DNA from: Nitrospirae bacterium RIFCSPLOW2_12_42_9
Lineage (GTDB): Bacteria > Nitrospirota > 9FT-COMBO-42-15 > HDB-SIOI813
DNA: 7,103 nucleotides
Assembly (NCBI GenBank): GCA_001805205.1
Contig: MHER01000182.1
Span: 1-7,103 of the forward strand
Direction of reading: 5' to 3'
In this document: positions 1 through 6,120 of the stretch, piece by piece
Position numbering within the stretch: the first letter of the stretch is position 1
Layout of the letters: each line of letters begins with the position of its first letter
The notes under the pieces: model-generated
Told to the model about the DNA's origin: nothing
Databases searched by the model: none
What the model saw: the letters and a program-made list of their open reading frames with translations, nothing else
Program-made: the position numbers and the translations under genes

Positions 1-364
1 CGGTCATATCGACCGGGCTCGTCACGATTCTGAGGTCAATAGTAACATTGTATGTACCAACAACACTCCCATTTAAACCATCTGTTGTTGCAGGTACATC
101 TCTGATTACAAACTGTCCTTTTGCATCTGTTGTATCCTCGCCTAATCCAACAGATACCTTGGCACCTACAATTGGTTCATTAGTAGTAGAATCTCTTAAA
201 TACCCCTGAATGATCCCTTCAGGTTCAAAGGTGCTTGGAGCAGGATTTGAAACATCCTTTGAAACATCTTCTGAACAACCTATTACAGTAAATAATGCAA
301 GTACAATAACAAGAAAACCTACCATCAATGATGGCTGCATATTTATAACTCTTTTCCTTTTCAT
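1..364 (-). CDS. Lipoprotein with a carboxypeptidase-regulatory-like domain (partial, 3' end outside window)
   Basis: The frame is open from an ATG at 364-362 to the left edge, giving 121 residues with no stop. The N-terminus is a lipoprotein signal: basic MKRKR, a hydrophobic stretch at about residues 13-28, then lipobox V-I-G-C with the lipidated Cys at 30. Ser at +2, not Asp, suggests outer-membrane sorting if the usual Lol rule applies here. A short linker (residues 31-49, with a DVSK/DVSN duplication) leads into a beta-sandwich of the carboxypeptidase regulatory-like type: IQGYLRD, then NEPIVGAKVSV, then TTDAKGQFVIRDVPA, then GTYNVTID. Such domains usually form surface or periplasmic stalks and do not identify a substrate. 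The start is fixed by an in-frame TAA two codons upstream and by a GGGAG Shine-Dalgarno (372-376) with a 7-base spacer. Its own promoter lies about 250 bases upstream. The function of the whole protein cannot be told from this fragment. Confidence 0.8.
   Translation of the reverse strand, partial: MKRKRVINMQPSLMVGFLVIVLALFTVIGCSEDVSKDVSNPAPSTFEPEGIIQGYLRDSTTNEPIVGAKVSVGLGEDTTDAKGQFVIRDVPATTDGLNGSVVGTYNVTIDLRIVTSPVDMT
246..268. repeat. 12-base tandem duplication in the lipoprotein linker
   Basis: TTTGAAACATC occurs at 246-256 and again at 258-268, a period of 12 bases. On the minus strand it encodes the repeated tetrapeptide DVSK-DVSN just after the lipidation site. A flexible linker tolerates such slippage, and the frame is kept. 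Confidence 0.6.
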
Positions 365-663
365 TTCTTACTCCCTTTGTCATTTTTTTGTTTCGTTAAT
401 TCTGTAACTTCTATAACTAATGTTCTTTCACCTTTCACTACATTAAGAATGAAAACGAACATATTTGTATTTCTATTTTCACCACCTCCTTTTAGCCCGA
501 ACAATTATTTATTGCTTTCCGCCTCACCCGTTTATACTGGATGTTTTAAAAGAATGTCTGAGATGATTTATTCAAAGATGTGTCAATGAAACAGCTAATC
601 CTACAGTCTATATTTATAAGAAATTTACCTCCTTATGTCAAGTAAAAAATAGAATCAGTCCGA
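365..663 (-). other. Non-coding stretch with the leader of the lipoprotein gene
   Basis: These 299 bases separate the end of rsmE from the lipoprotein gene. They hold a promoter (613-641) and an untranslated leader of about 240 bases. A strong Shine-Dalgarno core, AGGAGG, lies at 485-490 but has no well-placed start codon: GTG codons at 480-485 abut it, and the next ATG (460-462) is 22 bases away. That ATG opens a 33-codon frame ending at 361, whose TGA overlaps the lipoprotein ATG as ATGA. I do not call it a gene, because its spacing is poor and it resembles nothing I know. A weak hairpin (arms 501-505 and 511-515) lies just upstream of the AGGAGG. No known riboswitch could be recognised by eye. 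Confidence 0.5.
613..641 (-). promoter_or_regulatory. Sigma70-type promoter for the lipoprotein transcript
   Basis: On the minus strand there is a perfect -35 TTGACA (641-636), a 17-base spacer and a -10 TATAAA (618-613). The expected start of transcription is near 606, giving a leader of about 240 bases before the lipoprotein ATG. It lies just after the end of the rsmE remnant, so the lipoprotein is probably transcribed separately from the chaperone operon. Confidence 0.65.
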
Positions 664-1527
664 TTATATCAGGAGTCCTAATTCATATAAAATTATTGAG
701 AGGATTACTATTGGTGCGGTTTCTGTGCGGAGTATTGACTCACCAAGGGATACAGATGTAAAGCCCTTTTCAACAGCGATTTTAACCTCATTTTAAGAAA
801 ATCCGCCTTCAGGGCCTATAACTATTACAATACTCTTTACCTCCCCTGCCTTATTGAGCATGTCCTTTATCCCTTGTTCCTTCTCTCCCTCCCATAGCAG
901 GATATTCAGATCACCTTTGTCACCTGAAAATCCCCTTTGGTCACCCTCCCCCTCACCCCCTCCCATCAAGGGAGGGGGGATACTTGGTATGCCTTCTAAT
1001 CTCCCCTCCCCTTGCGGGAGGGGATTAAGGGGAGGGGGATTTTCATATAAAGAGAGAAATTCAGTAAATGTCACCGGTGTCTTTATCTCAGGCACATCCC
1101 GACGGTTTGACTGCTGTGCTGCTTCAAGGGCAATCCTCCTCCACCTCAATAACTTAGCCTGGGCCTGTTCTTTTTCGGGCCTTACTACACACCGCTCTGA
1201 AATAACAGGTGTTATAGCGCTGACACCAAGCTCTGTGGACTTCTGTATTATATAATCAAATTTGGGGCCTTTGGGGATGGCCTGGACCAGATTAATAGTT
1301 ACATCATGTGTCTTTATATGGCTGGACTTTTCTATGATAGTCCCTGTAATCATTTCCTTACCAACATAGGTGATTATCACATTATACTTGTTCTTTTCCT
1401 CATCAATGCAGACTATCCTCTCCCCTTTCTTTATACGTAATGAGTCGCGAAGGTGTTTTGATAATTCCCCGATTATCTCTATCCTGTCATCTTTTATCTG
1501 GCTATTTTTTATGAAGAAATTAGGCAA
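664..1527 (-). pseudogene. rsmE: 16S rRNA (uracil-1498-N3)-methyltransferase RsmE, broken by an in-frame stop and carrying a repeat insertion
   Basis: RsmE methylates N3 of U1498 in 16S rRNA, using SAM. The frame opens at TTG (1527-1525) with the family start MPNFFI. A PUA-like domain spans about residues 1-70. The SPOUT domain follows, with QAIPKGPKFDYIIQKSTELGV (about 82-102), ITPVISERC and RWRRIALEAAQQS. Residues about 163-201 (NPPPLNPLPQGEG and onward) are foreign and come from a palindromic repeat at 926-1044. The normal sequence resumes at ILLWEGE. After GPEGGFS (residue 244) a TAA at 795-793 ends the protein. The same frame continues for 42 codons as NEVKIAVEKGF, then LGESILRTETA, and ends at 666-664. 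That tail is the C-terminal part of the SAM-binding trefoil knot, so a protein ending at residue 244 should be inactive. Without insert and stop the length would be about 245, as usual for the family. A sequencing error at the TAA cannot be excluded. The start is set by a TAA four codons upstream. Confidence 0.75.
926..1044. repeat. REP-like palindromic repeat doublet inserted in rsmE
   Basis: Two copies of one GC-rich element lie in inverted orientation. The left copy holds CCCCCTCCC (956-964), loop ATCAA and GGGAGGGGG (970-978), a perfect 9-bp stem. The right copy holds CCCCTCCC (1003-1010), loop CTTGC and GGGAGGGG (1016-1023), a perfect 8-bp stem. Each is followed outward by a GAGGGGGAGGG/TTAAGGGGAGGG-like arm. 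The outer ends form an inverted repeat, GAAAATCCCC at 926-935 against GGGATTTTC at 1036-1044. There is no coding capacity for a transposase. The doublet layout resembles REP/BIME elements mobilised in trans by RAYT-type transposases; that mechanism is inferred. The sequence inserts about 40 residues, rich in Pro, Gly and Glu, into RsmE without shifting the frame. Confidence 0.8.
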
Positions 1528-1541
1528 GGTTCTAAATTATT

Positions 1542-1575
1542 CCTGAAACTCCTTTTTATAAAGGAGGGATTCAGG
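1542..1575 (-). promoter_or_regulatory. Stem-loop between dnaJ and rsmE covering the rsmE ribosome binding site
   Basis: CCTGAA (1542-1547) pairs with TTCAGG (1570-1575), and CTCCTTT (1549-1555) pairs with AAAGGAG (1560-1566), around a 4-base loop. There is a small internal loop of one base against three. In the minus-strand RNA the descending arm contains AAGGAG, the best Shine-Dalgarno-like sequence upstream of the rsmE TTG, though about 20 bases away. The bases after the hairpin are AATAATTT, not a proper U-tract, so it is more likely an RNA-processing or translation-limiting structure than a strong terminator. Confidence 0.45.
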
Positions 1576-1578
1576 TTA

Positions 1579-2700
1579 TTACTCAAACATGTTCTTTACT
1601 TTATCAAAGAAACCACTACTACCGGGGCCGACATCTTCTCCAGAGGTCTTAGCATACTCCTCGAGGAGCTCTTTCTGTCCTGGGGTGAGTTTCTTTGGGA
1701 TCTCAACGTTGATCTTTATTATTTGGTCCCCAAGGCCGTAGCCCTTGATATCAGCTATGCCTTTACCCTTAATCCTCAACATACTGCCAGGTTGAGTGCC
1801 AGGTTGAATTGTAACTGACATCTTACCTGTCAGCGTCGGGACTTCAATCTTCCCTCCGAGGATAGCCTTAACAAAGCTTACAGGTATATTGCAGATTATG
1901 TCATTCCCTTCCCTGACAAAGAAGGGATGATCCCTGACTGTAATCACTACATAGAGGTCTCCGGAAGGGCCTCCGTTAATACCTGCCTCACCTTCTCCGG
2001 TAAGCCTTAGACGTGTACCTGTTTCAACACCAGGAGGAACCTTTAATGATAAGGCACGCTCTTTCCTGACCCTCTTTTTCCCGTGGCACTTATCACATGG
2101 GTCAGTAACAATACGCCCTTCCCCATTGCAATGGGTGCAGGTCCTGCTCAGTGTGAAGAATCCCTGTTGAAACCTTATCTGGCCATTACCCTTGCATGTA
2201 GGGCATACAGAAAGTTTTGTTGAGGATTTTGCCCCGGTGCCATTACAACCGGAACATGTCTCCATCCTCGGTATATTTATCTTTGTCTCTAAGCCAAAAG
2301 CAGCCTCTTCAAACGATATCTCAAGATTATACCTTAGATCAGAACCCTTTTCAGTCCGTCTACCCCTCCTTGTACCAGCCCCGAAGAAGTCCTCAAATAT
2401 ATCTTCAAATATATCTCCGAAGCCCCCTGCTCCAAAACCTCCAAAGCCTTCAAATCCACCATATCCACTTGCACCCACCCCCTGATGTCCATAGTGGTCA
2501 TACCTTCTCCGCTTCTCAGGATCACTTAAGACTTCATAAGCCTCGTTAACCTCCTTGAAATGCTCTTCAGCCGCTTTGTTCCCAGGATTTTTATCCGGAT
2601 GGTACTTCAGGGCAAGCTTACGGTAGGACTTTTTTAAATCGTCATCTGTGGCATCACGACCAACGCCTAATATCTCATAATAATCCCGTTTATCAGCCAC
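1579..2700 (-). CDS. dnaJ: Chaperone protein DnaJ (Hsp40)
   Basis: DnaJ delivers unfolded cytoplasmic proteins to DnaK and stimulates its ATPase. The 373-residue protein has the full class I layout: a J-domain (about 5-70) with the catalytic HPD at 34-36, a Gly/Phe-rich region (about 71-110) with a doubled DIFED motif, and a zinc-binding domain. The zinc domain has four CxxCxG repeats at 149, 166, 188 and 202; the last reads CDKCHGKK, with Lys in place of the final Gly. C-terminal substrate-binding beta domains follow ([13 protein letters not shown] near 220) and then the dimerisation end. The start is GTG (2700-2698), matching the family [13 protein letters not shown], with AGGGG (2711-2715) ten bases upstream. 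The gap to dnaK is 20 bases, so the two are co-transcribed. All features point to an intact gene. Confidence 0.97.
   Translation of the reverse strand: MADKRDYYEILGVGRDATDDDLKKSYRKLALKYHPDKNPGNKAAEEHFKEVNEAYEVLSDPEKRRRYDHYGHQGVGASGYGGFEGFGGFGAGGFGDIFEDIFEDFFGAGTRRGRRTEKGSDLRYNLEISFEEAAFGLETKINIPRMETCSGCNGTGAKSSTKLSVCPTCKGNGQIRFQQGFFTLSRTCTHCNGEGRIVTDPCDKCHGKKRVRKERALSLKVPPGVETGTRLRLTGEGEAGINGGPSGDLYVVITVRDHPFFVREGNDIICNIPVSFVKAILGGKIEVPTLTGKMSVTIQPGTQPGSMLRIKGKGIADIKGYGLGDQIIKINVEIPKKLTPGQKELLEEYAKTSGEDVGPGSSGFFDKVKNMFE
2390..2413. repeat. 12-base tandem repeat in the dnaJ Gly/Phe region
   Basis: TCCTCAAATATA (2390-2401) is followed directly by TCTTCAAATATA (2402-2413), differing at one base. 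On the minus strand it encodes IFED-IFED in the DIF-type motif region of DnaJ. E. coli DnaJ has a comparable repetitive DIFGD series, so this probably has a normal role in J-domain autoinhibition. Confidence 0.6.
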
Positions 2701-2720
2701 TTTAAAAAGACCCCTGATCC

Positions 2721-4646
2721 CTATTTCTTATCTTTATCAACCTCTTCAAAGTCTGCATCCACAACATCCTCCCGTGGCTTCTCTTCCTTTTCACCGGTAG
2801 TGCCTGTACCTGTACCTCCTCCTGCCTCACCAGTCTGGGCGCTTGCCTTTTTATACATCTCTTCCGCGAGTTTGTGGGAAACAGTGCTCAACTCCTGTAT
2901 CGCGTTCTTTATAGCATCGGGATTATCAGATTCCATTGCCTTTTTCGTTGAATCAATAGCCGCCTGGATATTTGACTTCTCATCTTCTGAGACCTTGTCA
3001 CCAAACTCCCTCAGAGACTTTTCCACAGAATAGACCATGTTATCTGCCTCATTCCTTACCTCAGCAAGCTGTTTCTTTTTCTTATCTTCGTCTGAATGGG
3101 CCTCTGCATCTTTAACCATCTTCTTTATCTCTTCCTCTGAAAGCCCGCTTGATGCTGTAATCCTTATTGATTGTTCTTTGCTTGTAGCCTTATCCTTTGC
3201 AGATACATGGACAATGCCATTGGCATCAATGTCAAATGTAACCTCTATCTGTGGTATCCCTCTCGGAGCAGGTGGAATGCCCAATAACTCAAACATGCCG
3301 AGGAGTTTGTTATCGCCTGCCATCTCCCTCTCACCCTGATAGACTTTGATTGTAACCGCAGTCTGACTGTCTGCTGCCGTAGAAAATACCTGCCCCTTCC
3401 GGCTCGGGATTGTGGTATTCCTTTCAATAAGCTTTGTAAAAACTCCGCCTAATGTCTCTATGCCAAGGGACAGAGGTGTAACGTCCAGCAGCAATATATC
3501 TTTAACCTCACCCTTTAATACACCTGCCTGGATAGCTGCACCAACAGCAACTACTTCATCAGGATTTACACCTTTATGCGGTTCCTTTCCGAAGAAATCA
3601 CGAACAACCTTCTGAACCCTGGGCATCCTGGTCTGACCACCCACCAGGACTATCTCATCAATATCATTTGTTCCAACACCGGCATCTGACAATGCCCTTT
3701 TACATGGTTGAATAGAACCATCAACAAGGTCATCTGTAAGTTGCTCTAATTTGGCCCTTGAAAGCTTCATGGTCATATGCTTTGGACCTGATGCATCTGC
3801 AGTAATGAAGGGAAGGTTTATATCTGTCTCCATTGAGGAAGAGAGTTCTATCTTGGCCTTTTCAGCCGCCTCTTTCAACCTCTGGAGGGCCATCTTGTCT
3901 TTACGAAGGTCAATACCCTGATCTTTCCTGTACTCATCTGCCATCCAGTCGATGATCCTTAAATCAAAATCATCTCCGCCAAGATACGTATTTCCATTTG
4001 TAGACTTAACCTCAAATACACCCTCCCCGATCTCAAGGACAGAGATATCAAATGTACCGCCGCCGAGGTCATATACAGCTATCCTTTCATCTTTTTTCCT
4101 CTCAAGGCCGTATGCCAGTGATGCAGCAGTCGGTTCATTGATGATCCTCAACACACTAAGTCCGGATATACGGCCGGCATCTTTAGTAGCCTGTCTCTGG
4201 CTGTCATCAAAGTAAGCAGGGACTGTGATAACTGCCTCTGTTATAGTCTCTCCAAGATAATCTTCTGCGGTCTGTTTCATTTTTTGCAGGATTATCGCAG
4301 ATATCTCAGCGGGGCTGTATGCCTTCCCCCTTACATCCACATGGGCATCTCCATTAGACGCCTCAACTATCCTGTACGGAAGCCTCTTCCTTGCTTCACT
4401 GACTTCCGGAGCGTTAAACTTGCGGCCAATAAGTCTCTTTATTGAAAATATGGTATTCTCAGGGTTGGTTATTGCCTGGCGTTTTGCGATTGCACCGACC
4501 AGTCTTTCACCTTTATCCGTAAAGGCCACAACTGACGGGGTTGTCCTGCTCCCTTCTGAATTTGGTATGACCACAGGCTCCCCGCCTTCCATTACAGCAA
4601 CACAGGAGTTTGTAGTCCCCAGGTCAATACCTATAACTTTTCCCAT
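2721..4646 (-). CDS. dnaK: Molecular chaperone DnaK (Hsp70)
   Basis: DnaK binds and releases exposed hydrophobic peptides in the cytoplasm in an ATP-driven cycle with DnaJ and GrpE. The protein has 641 residues, close to the 638 of E. coli. The nucleotide-binding domain shows all signatures: [13 protein letters not shown] (6-18), the [16 protein letters not shown] phosphate motif and [14 protein letters not shown]. The interdomain linker is [16 protein letters not shown], at about residues 384-400. The substrate-binding beta domain and helical lid follow. The C-terminal tail is Gly/Thr-rich and ends with [15 protein letters not shown], the usual bacterial EEVD-like end. The start is ATG with GGAGGAG (4654-4660) seven bases upstream, a strong site that suits high expression. 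A separate promoter sits in the 101-base gap after grpE. The stop is TAG. The gene looks intact. Confidence 0.98.
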   Translation of the reverse strand: MGKVIGIDLGTTNSCVAVMEGGEPVVIPNSEGSRTTPSVVAFTDKGERLVGAIAKRQAITNPENTIFSIKRLIGRKFNAPEVSEARKRLPYRIVEASNGDAHVDVRGKAYSPAEISAIILQKMKQTAEDYLGETITEAVITVPAYFDDSQRQATKDAGRISGLSVLRIINEPTAASLAYGLERKKDERIAVYDLGGGTFDISVLEIGEGVFEVKSTNGNTYLGGDDFDLRIIDWMADEYRKDQGIDLRKDKMALQRLKEAAEKAKIELSSSMETDINLPFITADASGPKHMTMKLSRAKLEQLTDDLVDGSIQPCKRALSDAGVGTNDIDEIVLVGGQTRMPRVQKVVRDFFGKEPHKGVNPDEVVAVGAAIQAGVLKGEVKDILLLDVTPLSLGIETLGGVFTKLIERNTTIPSRKGQVFSTAADSQTAVTIKVYQGEREMAGDNKLLGMFELLGIPPAPRGIPQIEVTFDIDANGIVHVSAKDKATSKEQSIRITASSGLSEEEIKKMVKDAEAHSDEDKKKKQLAEVRNEADNMVYSVEKSLREFGDKVSEDEKSNIQAAIDSTKKAMESDNPDAIKNAIQELSTVSHKLAEEMYKKASAQTGEAGGGTGTGTTGEKEEKPREDVVDADFEEVDKDKK

Positions 4647-4714
4647 GATATTACTCCTCCTCTCATTTTATTTATAATAATTTGAATCTTCAGTTCTGGA
4701 TACACGACATAAAG

Positions 4715-4743
4715 TTTATAACCACTGCAAATATTAAATTCAA
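4715..4743 (-). promoter_or_regulatory. Sigma70-type promoter in front of dnaK
   Basis: On the minus strand TTGAAT (4743-4738), a 17-base spacer and TATAAA (4720-4715) form a plausible housekeeping promoter. It begins right after the grpE stop and would give a leader of about 60 bases. The -35 reads CCCTTGAA, which matches the sigma32 -35 element, but no CCCCAT-like -10 lies at the required distance. No CIRCE inverted repeat (TTAGCACTC and its complement) is present in the gap. It would let dnaK and dnaJ be made in excess over grpE. Confidence 0.5.
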
Positions 4744-4747
4744 GGGA

Positions 4748-5323
4748 CTATCCCTGTTTTGTTTCAGTTTCCTCTTTTTTCTTTGAAACACTTACAATAG
4801 AAGGCCTCAAAATCCTGTCATTCAATACATAACCTTTACGGAATTCCTCAACAATTGTATTATCCTGATGGGACTCTGACTCTATTATTGCTACTGCATG
4901 GTGCCGGTTTGGGTCAAACGGCTGGCCAACAGACTCTATACATTTCACACCATATTTATCAAATACACTGTTGAACTCCTTCATTGTCAGCTCTAATCCA
5001 TCTATAAGTATGTCAAAATCCTTTTTCTCACGCGAGTGTAATACTGCCCGCTCCATATTATCCACCACTGAAAGCAGATCACACAGTATCTTTTCATTGG
5101 CAAACTTTACAGATTCAGACTGTTCCCTTGCAACACGCTTTCTGAAATTATCCATTTCAGCAAGGGCCCTCAGGTATTTATCACCCAACTCCTTGCACTC
5201 CGCCTCTTTTTTACCTAATTCATCCTTCAATGTCTCTATACTAACTTCCCCTGCCGGTGATACCTCTTCTACCATACCACTACTTGTCTCAGCCTCTTCT
5301 TTTTTATCCTCCCTTTCCTCCAA
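4748..5323 (-). CDS. grpE: Nucleotide exchange factor GrpE
   Basis: GrpE is the dimeric factor that opens the DnaK nucleotide pocket to release ADP. The N-terminus is highly charged, then a long coiled-coil helix spans about residues 30-85 (ETLKDELGKKEAECKELGDK, then RALAEMDNFRKRVARE). The C-terminal beta domain has GQPFDPNRHHAV and the family signature VEEFRKGYVLNDRILRPSIVSVS. The usual HEA after FDPN reads HHA here. The frame also opens at GTG (5332-5330), but the near-perfect Shine-Dalgarno GGAGGTGA (5336-5329) overlaps that GTG. It is correctly spaced for the in-frame TTG at 5323-5321, which I prefer. Length is then 191 residues, or 194 from the GTG. The gene follows coaX by only 4-13 bases, so translational coupling is likely. 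Confidence 0.95.
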   Translation of the reverse strand: MEEREDKKEEAETSSGMVEEVSPAGEVSIETLKDELGKKEAECKELGDKYLRALAEMDNFRKRVAREQSESVKFANEKILCDLLSVVDNMERAVLHSREKKDFDILIDGLELTMKEFNSVFDKYGVKCIESVGQPFDPNRHHAVAIIESESHQDNTIVEEFRKGYVLNDRILRPSIVSVSKKKEETETKQG

Positions 5324-5328
5324 ATCCT

Positions 5329-5336
5329 TCACCTCC
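5329..5336 (-). promoter_or_regulatory. grpE ribosome binding site that decides the start
   Basis: The minus strand reads GGAGGTGA immediately after the coaX TAG, complementary to the 16S rRNA 3' end. The GTG inside it cannot easily be the start codon. The TTG beginning at 5323 lies 5 bases after this element, 8 from the GGAGG core. Confidence 0.6.
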
Positions 5337-6104
5337 CTATTTATTGTTCATTTCAAAAACAATCCTTAGACCTTCTAAAGTTAATATGGGGTTTATCTCT
5401 TTTATATTCCTTGTCTGCGGTACTATCATCTCAGCCAGACCACCGGTTGCAATAATATACGGCTCGCCATCCATCTCTTTTTTGATACGTTCCACCAGCT
5501 CATCAACCATCCCTGCATAACCATAAATAATGCCTGATTGAATGCTTGACACAGTACTTCTCCCTATCACTGTCTTTGGTGGCTCAAGTGTCACCTTTGG
5601 AAGTTTTGCAGCCTTTTGTAATAATGCCTCAAGCGAGATCAAAATCCCGGGCACTATAACACCACCGAGATATTCTGCCTCCTTACTTACGGCACAGAAT
5701 GTTGTCGCAGTCCCAAAGTCTACTATTATAACAGGACCGCCATAAGCTGCATATGCTGCAACTGCATTCACAATCCTGTCTGCACCCACATCCCCTGGAT
5801 TATCATAACATATCTTAAGCCCTGTTTTTGTATTCTCATCAACAATGATTGGCGTCGTTTTAAGATATCTCTGAACCATCCTGATAAATACAGATGTCAG
5901 CGGTGGAACAACAGATGCAATAATGACATTGTCTACATCTTTCATCCCCACATTGGCATATTTCAGTAAATCACAAAATAATAAACCATACTCATCCGCT
6001 GTTTTATGAGGGTCAGAGCTGACCCGCCAGTAGTCAATAATATTTTTATCCTCATAAATACCGAATACTATATTAGTGTTTCCTATATCTATGGCAAAAA
6101 GCAT
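5337..6104 (-). CDS. coaX: Type III pantothenate kinase
   Basis: CoaX phosphorylates pantothenate with ATP, the first step of coenzyme A synthesis, in the cytoplasm. It belongs to the ASKHA fold and, unlike CoaA, is not feedback-inhibited by CoA in characterised members. The 255 residues are the normal length. Visible motifs are the N-terminal phosphate loop AIDIGNTN (4-11), Tyr100 in the pantothenate-site region, GADR (107-110) with the catalytic Asp109, the second phosphate motif DFGTATT (129-135), GGVIVPG, and the C-terminal ATGGLA. The ATG at 6104-6102 fits the family start. Its ribosome site is weak, with only AGGG about 16 bases upstream, so expression may depend on coupling to birA, which ends 16 bases before. 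The birA-coaX pairing is common in bacteria. Stop TAG. Intact. Confidence 0.96.
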   Translation of the reverse strand: MLFAIDIGNTNIVFGIYEDKNIIDYWRVSSDPHKTADEYGLLFCDLLKYANVGMKDVDNVIIASVVPPLTSVFIRMVQRYLKTTPIIVDENTKTGLKICYDNPGDVGADRIVNAVAAYAAYGGPVIIVDFGTATTFCAVSKEAEYLGGVIVPGILISLEALLQKAAKLPKVTLEPPKTVIGRSTVSSIQSGIIYGYAGMVDELVERIKKEMDGEPYIIATGGLAEMIVPQTRNIKEINPILTLEGLRIVFEMNNK

Positions 6105-6120
6105 ATATTTTTATCAAACC

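Noticed and set aside
202..209. DnaJ zinc motif 4 ending CHGKK in place of CHGxG as a loss of function (protein residues 202-209)
   Set aside because: All eight zinc-binding cysteines are present, and the final Gly is not a metal ligand.
438..482. 14-codon frame starting at GTG next to the AGGAGG at 485-490
   Set aside because: The spacing from the Shine-Dalgarno is only about 2 bases, the peptide is very short, and nothing supports translation.
481..545. Possible c-di-GMP class I (GEMM) riboswitch, because of GGCGGAAAGC upstream of a ribosome site
   Set aside because: The expected stem capped by a GAAA loop before this motif and the second receptor stem after it are both missing.
644..665. 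Possible rho-independent terminator after rsmE (AATC/GATT stem, then TTTTTT)
   Set aside because: The stem is only four base pairs, A/T-rich, and three bases from the T-run. That is too weak to call.
854..1255. Plus-strand open frame of 133 codons opposite rsmE
   Set aside because: It is the antisense reading of rsmE and of the GC-rich palindromes. Its Pro/Gly-rich peptide is the typical false product of such repeats, and no domain is recognisable.
2192..2549. Overlapping plus-strand frames opposite dnaJ
   Set aside because: They mirror the Gly/Phe-rich coding region of dnaJ. They have low-complexity Pro/Ser/Leu composition and no ribosome site.
4647..4747. CIRCE operator or full sigma32 promoter before dnaK
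   Set aside because: No TTAGCACTC/GAGTGCTAA pair is present, and no CCCCAT-like -10 lies at the right distance from CTTGAA.
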